Shown here: positions 11,864 through 22,713 of the stretch, one piece after another
How positions within the stretch are numbered: the stretch's first letter is position 1
How the letters are laid out: each line of letters opens with the position of its first letter
Assembly (NCBI RefSeq): GCF_000275845.1
Contig: NW_006766883.1
Location: forward strand, 896,839 to 960,838
Length of the DNA: 64,000 bases
Reading direction: 5' to 3'
DNA from: Dichomitus squalens LYAD-421 SS1
Taxonomy: Eukaryota > Basidiomycota > Agaricomycetes > Polyporales > Polyporaceae
Notes under the pieces: model-generated
The model's input: the letters and a program-made list of their open reading frames with translations, nothing else
Told to the model about the DNA's origin: nothing
Database searches by the model: none
Made by a program: the position numbers and the translations under genes

Positions 11864-12969
11864 CTAAATCGACACGCACTTCTTGTATTTCTGCGCCCAA
11901 ACCAGTACGCCAGGCGCGACGAGTGTCACGAAGATAAAGCAAGCGATATAGATGTAGGCTGCGGTGCTTGATAGGGGGTACGTGAGGATAACCGAGAGCA
12001 CGGAAATGAGTGTCGTGAGGATGACTTGCAGGGTTATTGCGCCGTCCTGCAGGAACCAAAACGCTGAAGTCAGAAGTGGGTTGTAGCACTATATGGACTA
12101 TAGATGAACAAACCTGCATGCGGCGCCGAAGCATCGGGAAGAGTGCGAATGACTGCACAGAAAACAGGATCAACCCGAACACGGAGAGATCGTCCGACAG
12201 TCGAGAAGCAAGGACAACGGACGACGATATGGCAGCATTCATGGAGAGGACTGACGTCAACCTCAAGGCGAGAAGTCGACAGAATTAATCTCCTAGCAGC
12301 GTGGTTTATGACATAACCACATACCTTTCACGTTTGTGACCGCGCGGTCTAATGGCAGTGTAGTCCGCCAGCAAGGCGTTCAGGATAAAGAGGCACGCTG
12401 ACAATGCCCAAATGGAATCAGAAGAGGTAGCAGCGGTCAAGGTCTTTAGGACCGGCGAAAGGGACATCAGCGCTAGGAAGACAAGTATGGAGGCCTTCAG
12501 CGTCTTTGCTCCTGAGCAAAACAACCGTGTCATTGAACATGTGCCAGAAGAATGCAGGGACTTGAGACGTACGATTGGTGTTCCGAGTGACTGTGTCTAC
12601 GCTGCCTCGTTCAAGCAACTCCCATACGATATAACCTGTCAGAAACACCCCGCCAGATAGCCAAACAAGAACGCGAGGATCCAAAAGCCGCTGTTGAAGT
12701 CTCATGAAGACAGCAAGGAAAACGAAGATGCTCGCGAGGTGCTGGCTTATGGGACACGATAGAATAACAAGCTCGCGATAAGTATAGGGCTGGAAGTTGG
12801 CTGCATGTCCAACTTGCACTGAGAATATGTTCCAAGACATATCCCAAGGGATCTACTCACGATTCCTGCTGAGTGAAGCCAGAAACGAACGTGGAACATA
12901 GTTGTCAGGGTATGGCTTCTTCTTCCACAAGACCCGTTCCCATTCTGCTTCCCATGCCTCCGTGTACAT
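11864..12969 (-). CDS. GPI2: GPI2 / PIG-C, GPI-GlcNAc transferase subunit
   Basis: Membrane subunit of the ER complex that adds GlcNAc to phosphatidylinositol, the first step of GPI-anchor synthesis. Five exons (12861-12969, 12573-12818, 12325-12511, 12114-12261, 11864-12046) give 290 aa. Diagnostic motifs are WERVLWKKKPYPDNYVP at the N-terminus, then a hydrophobic stretch, AKTLKASILVFLALMSLSPV, the LKTLTAATSSDSIWALS block, LADYTA, FALFPMLRRRMQ, and the C-terminal VWAQKYKKCVSI. About eight membrane spans are visible. An in-frame TGA directly precedes ATG 12969, which fixes the start. Confidence 0.95.
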
Positions 12970-13479
12970 TCATGAGACGTCGCGCAGAGTCCAGAACGCC
13001 GACCAGCGGTCGTGCCAGGCGTGCTTGACGGTGAACTGGAGCAGATCAAGCAGTCGTCGTCCGGAAGATCGTGAACGTGTAGGCTGAGTTTTGGAGTCAT
13101 GGGCGTCTGCAAACCTGCCACGACACCGCGAGATGAGGCGCCCATAGAGGTCCTTCCCCGTACACAACTTGGATCTCGTTGACACATGCATGAATATTTA
13201 CATATGACCAGATATGGCTGTTTTTTCTTCGTCGATGCACAGTACTTAGGTGGCCGGAGCTCGCTGCAGTATTCGTATAGCCAGTTGGCCCCGCTCGGGT
13301 GGTATCACTCAATGATCATCGTCATCCCAGCGGTAGATCCATGGGTGCTACGGGTGAATAATCTTATTATCCCAAAACCAAGTAGATGCAGTGTTCGTGG
13401 ATACCAGCACACTCCCTCCGTGTTCTCGATGGACACACGTAGCGCCATAACGTGTGGGGTCCCGGTGTCGTCAGCCTGT
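12970..13479. other. Intergenic upstream of GPI2
   Basis: GPI2 promoter and the presumed 3' region of the small acylated-protein gene. A minus ORF that ends WTLRDVS* directly before the GPI2 ATG is most simply 5' untranslated sequence. Confidence 0.5.
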
Positions 13480-13978
13480 CTACTTCCGATGCAACTCGTT
13501 ATCGCGGGCGGCGGCCTCGTGGTGGTACAAAACGAACGCCGCACGCTTTCAAGCATTTGAAACAGCAACGGTCAGTCCCACTTTGAATGGCGTTGTCGTA
13601 AGCAACGGGAGCGATCAAGGGTACACCTGCCATGCACTCACCACGAGTCGCTCTGGCTGTTCCTGTTCCTGTGCGCGGGGCGAGGATTTCTGTGCTTCCA
13701 GTTTAGCAGCAAGTCGCCCCGCTGTAGGATTTTTGGACTGCACTCCTCGTGTGCTGGCCTGGGAGAACGCAAAACAACACAGATAACGTATACATGATTA
13801 GCTCGGTCGCGGCATGCTTCCAGGCAGCACGAACCTCTCTCTGCCGTCTTTCCGCTGCTTCCGCCGCTGCCCGCCTGGGGTCATCCGGGCGCGAGGGTGC
13901 AGCGGTGCTATCAGCTGCTGAACCCAAGACTTGGTGTCCACCAGTGACAGTACCCGACTTGGAACAAAGGGAGCCCAT
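13480..13978 (-). CDS. Small fungal protein with N-terminal acylation motif
   Basis: Three exons (13835-13978, 13642-13758, 13480-13545) give 108 aa. The N-terminus MGSLCSKSGTVTGGHQVLG has Gly2 and Cys5, the pattern of N-myristoylation plus palmitoylation. I recall a conserved family of small fungal proteins starting MG(S/N)LCSKS with a central GRLAAKLEAQK-like block; here that block reads NPTAGRLAAKLEAQK. Membrane attachment is therefore likely; function is unknown. Exons 1 and 2 are well supported. The third exon (RAAFVLYHHEAAARDNELHRK) matches the family less well and may be wrong. Confidence 0.6.
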
Positions 13979-14377
13979 ATGCCGAGTTAGCGTTCGTGTT
14001 CAAGCTGCATAAGGCTCAGAACTGCGCGTGTCTGCTTAACGATGCTTACGCTGCCACATTTGCCATCGGCTATTCCCAGGTTTGTGATCTCTGCATTCGT
14101 GTGTGGAGTGTCCGAATTCCCATATTTTCTATTCATCTCTCGAGGCTCGAGCAAGCTGCGTCGCAAATCCTGGAAAATCCGAATCAATACTACCAGAATA
14201 GACTAGCACAACATGTCTCATTCAATGGCGCCACTGCTATGGTAAGAATGCGGCATGCGATTGCCCGCGGGGGACACGTTTAGAGCAAGGGGCAAAGTAG
14301 GGTATGTGATCTATAATACAGCTATACCAAGAACATCCAGTCCAACCCTGAATAACGAGCTGATCCCCGTTAAGCTA
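13979..14377. other. Intergenic upstream of the acylated-protein gene
   Basis: 5' region of the gene starting at 13978. A 95-aa plus ORF (13996-14283) has no protein-like pattern that I recognise. Confidence 0.5.
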
Positions 14378-15225
14378 CTACGCATTCGGCGGCAAGTCGG
14401 ACACGCCCACATAGGCTCCTCGGTTGTCTCGAGTGGAAAGGCTGCGGCCCGTCTCTCCAAGATGGATGTCTTCGGGCTGTCTCTGCGGAGTCCATGCCTG
14501 GCGCAGGACGGTGTCAGACACACGCAACAGTCGGATAATCCGACGAAAAGCGATAAAATGATACACACCTCCCACCACCGCCTACCTGTACTCCATGGCA
14601 GACTCGTGTCAAATCCTGCTTTCAGCATGCGACCCTTTATGCCTGCACCCAGGAGAAGACCAAAAACTGTGAGAAGGAAAAGAGTGACAACAAGCTGATC
14701 GCGAGGGGAATCCCTCTCTGGGAATAGCAAGAGTTCCAGGCAGACGAGAGGTCAGCCAATGCCATAAGGACTCAGGGTCGGCGGTACGCACGGAAACAAC
14801 GAGCCTCGATGTCCCCCTCCTTGCCGGTCGCAGTGTCAGGGTTGGTGTCGCCGATGGACGCCCCTGCACACTTCGGTAGGTTCTGGTTGAGACACCATTG
14901 CTTCGTGCACGAGAGGCACGGCTTGCTCGGATCGTCGGGGAGATCCATTCGTAGAATGGTATAATTTGTGCCAAAGCAGATACCTAAGATAGACACTCAG
15001 CTCCTGCGACGGTAAAGGTGGATGTGAACGAGGAGAGGAAACGCACATTTGCAGAAGCTAGTTGCTTCCCATTTGTGTCCGAGGACTGCGCCGACAGATG
15101 GCTACTTCCTTGCGCATGAGTTACGGGTCCAGTCGTGAGCGCGGAGAAATAGTCCTCACAGAGTATACTAGCAGCAAGAGCAACCAGCACAACAATGGAG
15201 TTGTGCGCGACGTCGTACGAGACAT
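14378..15225 (-). CDS. Conserved fungal Cys-rich single-pass membrane protein
   Basis: Five exons (15160-15225, 15047-15101, 14792-14983, 14569-14717, 14378-14497) give 193 aa. A signal peptide (TPLLCWLLLLLVY) is followed by a luminal or extracellular domain of about 80 residues with eight cysteines: FCKCICFGTNYTI, PCLSCTKQWCLNQNLPKC and ARCFQRDSPRDQ. One membrane span follows (LVVTLFLLTVFGLLLGAG), then a basic, polar tail with PEDIHLGET and a DNRGAYVGVSDLPPNA end. I recall similar uncharacterised proteins in other fungi but no name. Orientation by the signal peptide: cysteine domain outside, tail in the cytosol. It shares a 230-bp promoter with ARP1. Confidence 0.85.
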
Positions 15226-15455
15226 GATCGCGGTCGTGAGCAGAGCTGAGAGCAGCGGCCGGAGAGTGCGTTAGAAGTGTTCAGAGACGCGCGTCTCGAC
15301 TGTCCTTCCGCCGACCTCGACTACACTGCCCAGCAGGGACTGCCATTCCTTTCGTCGTGCACGCGCTCTAGTCTACTGCTGGCCTCGTTAATCTAAAGAA
15401 TAGTCTCCTGGAATTAGAACGCGTGAACAGCTAGACGTCACTTTGACAACTGGGG
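15226..15455. promoter_or_regulatory. Bidirectional promoter, membrane protein / ARP1
   Basis: Only 230 bp separate the two start codons (15225 minus, 15456 plus), so both genes must be driven from here. I see no clear TATA box. Confidence 0.6.
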
Positions 15456-17008
15456 ATGGCGACGGAATTCGAGGATGTGCTCACGAACCAGCCGGTGGTG
15501 ATTGACAACGTCCGTCAAGAGTACTACTGTTATAGGCGACCTCGTTCCATTCACTTACTTTTCCGTCAATTCTGCAGGGCTCTGGGACTATCAAGGCTGG
15601 ATTCGCAGGACAGGACCATCCGAAATGCTTCTTCCCGTCTTTGTGCGTCTGTCCGGTCAGAACTGTATTGCGACGCGTACGCGTCGTATCTGACATCCAC
15701 TTGTTGTGATCTAGTGTCGGACGGCCAAAACATGTCCGAGTAATGGCAGGGGCACTAGAGGGCGACGTCTTCATCGGGCGCAAAGCGCAAGAAGCCCGCG
15801 GACTCCTCAAGATCAAGTATCCGATGGAACACGGGATTGTGACGGACTGGGATGACATGGAACGAATATGGAGCTGGGTGTATGCTGAGGAGCTGGGAAC
15901 TCTGAGCGAAGAGGTGCGTGGAATAACAATCGTCGTCGTGTACACCGCGAAATCGAACCTAACGTGCAGTCTTAGCACCCAGTACTGCTCACGGAAGCCC
16001 CGCTCAACCCGCGGCATAATCGTGATGTCGCCGCGCAGATATTCTTCGACACTTTCAACGTTCCTGCTCTATATATTTCCGTTCAAGCTGTACTGTCACT
16101 GTGAGTCAGCTCCTTGATCTCTCGCTATCCCGCTCAGGCTATATCGCGTGCAAAGGTATTCTTCAGGCCGAACAACAGGAATCGTTCTAGATTCCGGAGA
16201 CGGCGTAACCCATGCTGTTCCTGTTTTCGAAGGCTTCTCCATGCCACATGCTATCCGGAGGGTAGATGTCGCAGGTAGGGACGTCACAGACCACCTCCAG
16301 CTCCTCCTAAGGAAGGCCGGTCACCACTTACACACAACCGCTGAGCGCGAGGTCGTGCGAACAATCAAGGAGAAATGCTGCTATGTTGCATTGAACCCTG
16401 CGAAGGAGGAGAAGGATTCACTAGGCCGGAGCGAGGAATTCCGTTTGCCCGACGGCAACACTGTTCAGGTACATCACGCAAACTGACGGTGCCTTCTGTC
16501 AGTACGCTCATAGTGTCCGTCAGCTCGGCCCCGAGCGATTCCGCGCACCGGAGATTCTGTTCAATCCCGAGCTGATTGGTCAGGAGTATGCTGGCGTGCA
16601 CCAGGTTGTTGTGGACTCGATCAACAGAGTGGACTTGGACCTAAGGAAGAGCCTGTTCTCAAACATCGTGCTCAGCGGCGGCAGCACGCTCTGTAGAGGT
16701 ATGTATCACCCGTGCGATCTCCTATCGAAATTGACATCTCCTTTGCCAGGATTCGGTGATCGCCTGCTAAATGAGGTGAAGAAACTTGCGCTAAAAGACG
16801 TCAAGATAAAGATCTATGCTCCCCCAGAACGCAAGTATTCGACGTGGATTGGTGGATCCATCTTGGCTGGCCTCAACACCTTCAAGAAGGTACAGCCTGC
16901 CTGTGATTCCTCTTATGCAACTGCCTCTCACCGCATTCGCAGATGTGGGTATCAGCTGAAGAATATCAGGAGGATCCGGACATCATTCACAAGAAACTGG
17001 GTTTCTGA
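15456..17008 (+). CDS. ARP1: Actin-related protein 1 (centractin), dynactin filament subunit
   Basis: Forms the short actin-like filament of dynactin, the cofactor that ties cargo to cytoplasmic dynein. Eight exons (15456-15509, 15578-15642, 15715-15913, 15976-16100, 16156-16468, 16524-16698, 16750-16889, 16943-17008) give 378 aa, the normal Arp1 length. The actin-fold motifs are complete: [16 protein letters not shown] (phosphate 1), [63 protein letters not shown] (phosphate 2), [13 protein letters not shown] and [20 protein letters not shown]. The [18 protein letters not shown] end is typical of Arp1 rather than actin. A tempting AG 18 nt upstream of exon 5 is skipped; only the acceptor at 16155 restores LYSSGRTTG. 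Confidence 0.97.
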
Positions 17009-17361
17009 GTGGTTTCTCAACTTCGTTCGCTCTTCTCGCAGGTTTGCCGGTAGACCATATCCTTTTTTGTCGCTATGATACCCGACATGTAGTGTGCAGT
17101 CCTAATGCTATCTTGCACGACCTCCATACAATCCTCCAATCTTCCGTTTCATCCTGAACGACGGCAAGCCAAGGTAGAAGCTCGACATAGTCGGACCGCA
17201 ACGTAGATTATCCGCATGCGCATAATTGTCATGAGCATTGAAAAGCAGGGAAAGCGGGCATAAATGATAGGATACAGCTGCTGCAAACAACTTTTGCGAA
17301 GTGCGGATATGCATGGAGTGCAATGCGAGAAAGCCCTGAGATGATACAATGCGTCCAACCA
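17009..17361. other. Convergent 3' regions of ARP1 and RPS24
   Basis: 353 bp between two stop codons on opposite strands. No ORF of interest. Confidence 0.6.
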
Positions 17362-18115
17362 TTACTTGCCCTTTTTGGGGGGCTCGGCCGCCTTGACCTT
17401 CTTCGTACCGCGGAGCTATGGAGAGAGGCGGTGGTATCAGAGAAAGATAGAGAGGGGGACGGAGAGGTGTCACTGACCTTCTTCGCACGGTTCTTGCGCT
17501 CCTTGCGCAGCTTGCGGTTAGTTTTCGGTGGTGCCTGCGCAAGGCCAGACTATAGACGAATATACGTGGGTTGGCCACCACGATCTCACGATGAAGGAGG
17601 GGAACGGACGCACCCGAATCAACCGGTACTTGGGCTCGAACTTCCGCTGCGACGCCTCATCGTCGTAGATCAGACCGAAGCCTGTGCTCCTGCCACCACC
17701 AAAGACAGTCTTCAGGCCGAAGGTCACGACACGGGCCTTGTCGGTCTTGTAGATCTGCGCGAGCCGCTCAGAGAGCTCCGCCTTGGAGACGTTCGCGCGG
17801 TTGGGGTGGAGGACATCGACGATAAACTGGCGACGCGCCAGGAGGCGGTTCGTGATGAACTTGCGGGTGCGGATTGTTACCGGTGCTGAGGTGTCGGCCT
17901 GCATATAGAACGAGGGCGTCGAGGAGAGAGCATGACGGGGATTTGGAGGGGGGTAGAGCGAGTCAGACATCCATTATCCAGAGGGTCGATCAGGCGCACG
18001 AGTACATCCAGATGCCAGATGACCCATCCAGCCTTCTCCAACTATACTCCAGCCATTCCAACGTTTCCAACGGTCCTCCAAGGGCTCAGCAACACGATGG
18101 AACGACACTCACCAT
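17362..18115 (-). CDS. RPS24: 40S ribosomal protein eS24
   Basis: Small-subunit ribosomal protein. Four coding exons (18113-18115, 17614-17898, 17478-17549, 17362-17415) give 137 aa. The first coding exon is the ATG alone, followed by GTGAGT and a 214-nt intron. Protein start [20 protein letters not shown], then [58 protein letters not shown] and the basic end [18 protein letters not shown]. The third-exon acceptor (at 17550) was chosen because it yields RSGLAQ, as in family members. A start at the in-frame codon 17970 ([10 protein letters not shown]) is rejected, since it would add a non-homologous leader through the intron. Confidence 0.96.
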
Positions 18116-18501
18116 GGTTGGATGCCGGCTTTTGAGTCCTTTTACCTTGTCGTCGTTGGGCCGTTGAAGTTTGCCAGTGCCTGCTTGCCTGGATGTTGAC
18201 CAAACAGGGCAATACAGTGATCGCCCGAGCCGCACGACAGACGCCCTCCCAAATACCGGCAAACAGCGGAGGAGCGCCAGGCGCTCGCACCGGTCCGAGT
18301 CCGTCTGCGGCCTCCATTGCCCTCCTGCGCACTGCGTTCAGGGCCACCTTACATCCTCTGGTTTACTGCTCTATCTATTCCCTCTTAATTTCCTCTATCC
18401 TGCACGCGTGAAGCGTAAAATGAGCATGAGCAATAGCAATAACATCCGTTCACACTTCGCCTCGTTCGCCGCCTACGTGAGCCGCCCCGTTCGCCAACCC
18501 A
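18116..18501. promoter_or_regulatory. Bidirectional promoter RPS24 / DUF4870-like gene
   Basis: 386 bp between divergent starts. A CT-rich tract (18370-18400) precedes the plus-strand gene. No TATA box is obvious. Confidence 0.5.
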
Positions 18502-19261
18502 ATGCTATTGTGCGCTGAAATGTTCCAACGTTCGTGCCTCCAGACTCCTCCCCCGGACGACCCCTCGTATCCCGGATCAACCAGCAGGGGTTCTTCGAGG
18601 GCATGGTTCCCTTCGGGGGCGGCCTCGGGCTCGCAGCAGCCGACGTCCTACCAGTCCGGCGGTATACCGACTTTCAACACCTCCCAGGCTGGCGGAGCGG
18701 GCGCGCTGGAGGACGCGGAGGCTGAGAACGTCAACAACTTGTGGGAGACGCGTCACGGGTTAAGAGTCGACCTGCTCGCTGCGTCTGCGTATCTACTGGG
18801 TCCGGTCTCTGGTGCGTGCTGCCAGCCTGTCTTCGTACTGGTGTACACCTCAATTCTGGATCGTGTTCTTGCGCAGCGCTGACCCTCCTCATTGTCGAGA
18901 CCTACAACGACTTTGTTCGTTTCCACGGTACGTTGTATCCAGGTTATGCTGAAAGTTTTGCCACGGGCTGACCGTGCTATCAGCGTATCAATCTGCCCTG
19001 CTCACTACACCGCTTGTAATAATGCGCATATTGGCGTCTCTCCTCCAATTTTCCTCATTCCTCCGCACAATTTTTACCTTCTTGCTGATCATACCATCAT
19101 ATTACATGGCGTAAGTCCCCATAAACTCATCAGCCCCTAACCACTTGTTGAAGCAACGCTTCAGATGGCGAGCGTACGTGGATGCTTCACGAAATGGTCT
19201 CGTGCGGTTTCAGGTACCTTTTATCGGACCCTTGGCAGAACGTTGGGTATACGAAGAATGA
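18502..19261 (+). CDS. DUF4870/UPF0132 Tic20-like membrane protein
   Basis: Four exons (18502-18811, 18877-18927, 18984-19110, 19165-19261) give 194 aa; ATG 18520 is an alternative start. The first 90 residues are a disordered Pro/Ser/Gly region. Then comes the conserved block NLWETRHGLRVDLLAASAYL, LGPVSALTLLIVETYNDFVR, FHAYQSALLTTPLVIMRIL, a hydrophobic stretch LRTIFTFLLIIPSYYMA, and WRAYVDASRNGLVRFQVPFI-GPLAERWVYEE. That gives three membrane spans. The layout is that of fungal DUF4870 proteins. Function is unknown. Confidence 0.85.
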
Positions 19262-19610
19262 TGTATCCGCGTGTGCTAGTGCCGTATAAATCTGTCTTGC
19301 CACTTACATGCCCTTCCATGCAAACAGACCCTTAGCTATCTTTTGATCACTCCGTTCTCAGGTGTGTGGGTCCCGTTCCGCGTCTTCTGTACGTAGTCCT
19401 CCTGTTGCGCCCTGTGAGAGGAATTTGTGTCTTCAGGCGTGTGCCGCAGGAGCACTTCACACAAAAGAGCTAATTGTCATGGAGTGATAACATTGGACCA
19501 GCCCTTCTAGTGATGCGCTACAAAAGTACGAAACAAACATTGTCCATCCAGAACACACAACACGGAGCACGGCCACCTTGTCGCGTCACAATGCAGTGGT
19601 TCCGCGAGGT
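19262..19610. other. Convergent 3' regions
   Basis: Between the stops of the DUF4870-like gene and the secreted-protein gene. Nothing coding is seen. Confidence 0.55.
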
Positions 19611-20450
19611 CTATGCTGGCACTACCATGATTGCTGTTGCTAGTGCGATGACTACGTTCAAGTCTGGTATCAACAGGTTGAGCAGCCCATCCGTGAGGTT
19701 CTCCGTGAGGTCGAGGATTTGGTCGAGTAAGCATTTGATTTCATACACGACTGTCTACGTGGTCAGAAGCTAATATCGAGCAATGACAGAACGCCCCCAC
19801 TTACCGGGTCCTAAGATAGGCCCCAAAACAGGCAGGCCGTATACAATGGTAGTGATTGAACTCAACGCGTCCTTGGTAGCGTTAATCATGGCTTTCAGCG
19901 CATCCTCCAGTGGGTCGTTGGGGTCGTAGTTCGCCAGCCCTTTCTCCTGATCGCCCAGAAGCGTCCTGAACCCGAGAAGGTCGGTCTGATACCCGGTGAC
20001 TGCACTGAGGACTTGTGCTTGATAGACGGGATCGTCGCCAGAAGTGGAAGCCTGAGATGCCAATCCGTCTAGGAAACGTCATGGGCTTGGTGGATCGGAC
20101 AACGGAGAGCGTGGACACGCACCAAGTTCCGCAGCACTAGCTGTCAAAGCCGTGAGCGAGTCGTCTTGACGGCGTGCATAGGACGAGATAAAGGACGATG
20201 CGTGGTCCACTATCACAGGGTCCATGTCACGGCGCGCAACGGAGGATTCTTTTTCCAAGGGATCTTGAACTACGGTTGTGTAGTTTTTGACAGGAATGCG
20301 AGAGGCATAGTCCGCGACGTGAGGCATCAAAGGCATAGGAAAAGGTAGGGGTGTTGCCAGCGCAGAGAGTGGGGCCGAGACCGGGCCGCCGATTGAGACA
20401 AGGAGGGCAGCCTGGAAGCCAAAAAAGATGACCCGAGAGAGGACAGGCAT
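19611..20450 (-). CDS. Secreted protein, basidiomycete-type, function unknown
   Basis: Three exons (20123-20450, 19805-20068, 19611-19750) give 243 aa. A hydrophobic N-terminus (MPVLSRVIFFGFQAALLVSI) should act as a signal peptide. After a polar segment with the dibasic VARRDMDPV come the helical block YQAQVLSAVTGYQTDLLGF, LLGDQEKGLANYDPNDPLED, ITTIVYGLPVLGPILGPV and the C-terminal VYEIKCLLDQILDLTENLTD. Only one cysteine is visible in the C-terminal part. I recall families of mushroom secreted proteins with this VVYEIKCLLD-like end, but no function. A TATAAG box is read on the minus strand at 20623-20628, about 175 bp upstream of the ATG. Confidence 0.75.
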
Positions 20451-21311
20451 GCTGGCGACTGGAGGACAAGTAAGGAGCGACTAGAAGGATAGACGGAGCC
20501 AGGAGACGCGGCTTGCGCGTATTAGAGAGATCAGTACGGTAGAGGCTGTAAGCTAGAGATGACGGAGAGCGGACGAGGTGTGCGCAGCGGACGGGGGGTT
20601 CGTATTGCAACCCCTCTTCCTTCTTATACTCCCTTTCTCGGCCTTCACACACAGACAGAACCTTAACCATCGCGAATCCGTGTCGCGATTGGTCCCCGCC
20701 GCGTGAAGGGCGCACACAGCCACAGCCATGCTCGGCAGCAGCACCCTGTTTGCCCAACTCTTACGCGACCTGCCGTGGCCTTAGCCAATCTTCTGATATT
20801 GCGCAATATTAGGTGTATGTAGGCCATCACACCTGGCAGAGCCATTCGAAGAACGAGAAACTGGGATCATGTTTGGACATACTAATGCTAAGTATGGCAA
20901 CAGACACACGTCCCAATACATGATCAAACAACTCCCCACCTCCGCCACAATACCGTATAGTACGAAAGCATGAAGAGCACAAATAAATAAACAAGAGGGC
21001 GTCGTGTGTGTGGGGAGCGCGAACCGGTATATCAGCAGTACGGCAGGACGATGACCTATCCGACGCCGGAGTGTCAAGTATCGTATCAACTACGTGCTCA
21101 GCCGGATCGGACGAAGTCCACATCGAGTCAAAGTTCGGTCAAATTAACAAATGCGAGCGTGCGTGTCACCTCTTGTACAGACCAAGGAGCGTGATGCAGT
21201 AATGAGCGGCGTTTCTTCATGTTCTCGAACCAGTGTTCGGCGCTATTCGGGACACGCCCGTCGGACGGACGCGCGGTTCCCCCGAAAGCGTTGTAGGATG
21301 CTCGCGAGCGT
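20451..21311. other. Promoter of the secreted-protein gene and priA 3' region
   Basis: 860 bp. It holds TATAAG (minus strand, 20623-20628) and a CT-rich stretch (20607-20640). Several overlapping short ORFs are not protein-like. Confidence 0.5.
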
Positions 21312-22165
21312 TCAGACCTTGACGCAAGACTTGTTGTCGAGCGACCGGAGGTAGCCCTGAGCGCAAGTGAAGACTAACATGCGCGAACATCGCACCCTTA
21401 GCGCACTGTTTAGGGACGACAGATCGCAAAGATGGTCACGTACCGACACACTTCCCGGAATTGCAGCCGACGTTCCACGCGCCCTCGATGGCCGTGCAGT
21501 CCTGGCCCTTGCCGATCGACGCGCAGCCACCGCAGGACTGGAGGTCGGAAGCGGTGTCGACACACTCCCAGTCATCAGTCGACCCGGTGAGGCCAGCGGG
21601 CGGGCAAGCGTCCAAACCGGAGGGGCAGAGGGAGACGTTGCGCGCCTTGTGGTTGCGCTTCCAGCCATATCCGCCGCCGTGGCCAGGCTTGCTACCACCA
21701 TTGCCAGGGTAGCCGCCACCGCTGCCGGGGTAACCGGGCTGGCCCGGCCACGAAGGCGAACCGGGCTTGCTCGAGGGAGTAGGCGTCACCGTGGTCGAGG
21801 TGCCGTGAGGGAAGCAGCACTTGGAGCCGCCGTCCCAGCCCCAGCCAGAGCCACACTGCGGGGGAGGCAGGTTCGGGTGGTTGGGAACGCAGCACTCGTA
21901 GCCGCCGTGCCAGTTCCAGTTGGACGGGCACGACTTGCCACCGGGGGGCGAGGGCGGGTTAGGGGAACCGCCATGGGGAAGACAGCAATTCTTTCCGCTC
22001 CAGCTGTAGCGCGGTTTCTTAGAGACGGTTGTTCGTCGCACGAGTACGAGAAAGTACTCACTAGAACTCGGAGCTCTTGCAGCTGCTCTCGGTGGAACTA
22101 CCGGGAACGGCGAACGCGAGGGGAAGCGCGGCAGCGAGGACCAACAAGCGGGCAAAGAGGGTCAT
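21312..22165 (-). CDS. priA: priA-like cysteine-rich secreted protein
   Basis: Three exons (22062-22165, 21444-22003, 21312-21373) give 241 aa. The signal peptide is MTLFARLLVLAAALPLAFA. Three related modules follow: YWSGKNCCLPHGG, CPSNWNWHGGYECCVPN and CGSGWGWDGGSKCCFPHG, each ending in CC(L/V/F)P. A Gly/Pro/Ser linker leads to the PRIA-type domain: LCPSGLDACPPAGLTGSTDD, WECVDTASDLQSCGGCAS, GQDCTAIEGAWNVGCNSGKC and the end VFTCAQGYLRSLDNKSCVKV. priA of Lentinula edodes is expressed in primordia (known). Acceptors were chosen to keep the C-x-x-C frame: CTACAG at 22004 and GTTAG at 21374. Confidence 0.9.
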
Positions 22166-22273
22166 TTTCAATGATAGTAAGTGCCCCGTGGGCGGAGGGT
22201 GGAGGAGTAATGGGAGAGGGGGAGGGGGAGAAAGATACCAATAGGCTGGAAACAACAAGGGCGGCCGACGTCG

Positions 22274-22282
22274 TATTATATA
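22274..22282 (-). promoter_or_regulatory. TATA box of the priA-like gene
   Basis: On the minus strand this reads TATATAATA, about 110 bp upstream of ATG 22165, a typical place in fungal promoters. Confidence 0.6.
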
Positions 22283-22713
22283 GCGGCTCCATCAATATGA
22301 GCCTCAGAAGGCAGGACCAGAAGCTTCACGGTTCACACACATACGCGGCGGAACTGATATCATCCGTTCTTTCCCGGGCCATCAGTATCCGTCAAGAACA
22401 TCTCTCGTTGACAACCATGGCTGCTTCCCGCAAATCTGCCAGTCGGTCTGGACTTGTCCCCGCCACAGAGTTCCTATCTCCCGTGCGCCGCGTTTCAGGA
22501 GAACACACATATGTCAGTCGCGAGGAGGGAGACATACACAAAGACGGAGCGAACCTGAGAAGGAGCATAGTCGATCTAGCTTGCCTGTTCGTACCTGGCG
22601 GCAGCGGCAGACAAGGGAAAAAGAGGCATAGAACGTTTCTGGCCGTATCGCTTGTCGAGATGTATCCAAATCCCTGGCTCCGGCTCCCATCACCCCGTCA
22701 GCAGAGTTATCTG

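Noticed and set aside
12970..13191. Minus ORF ending WSAFWTLRDVS directly before GPI2
   Set aside because: A stop codon separates it from the GPI2 ATG and GPI2 is complete without it; most likely 5' untranslated sequence.
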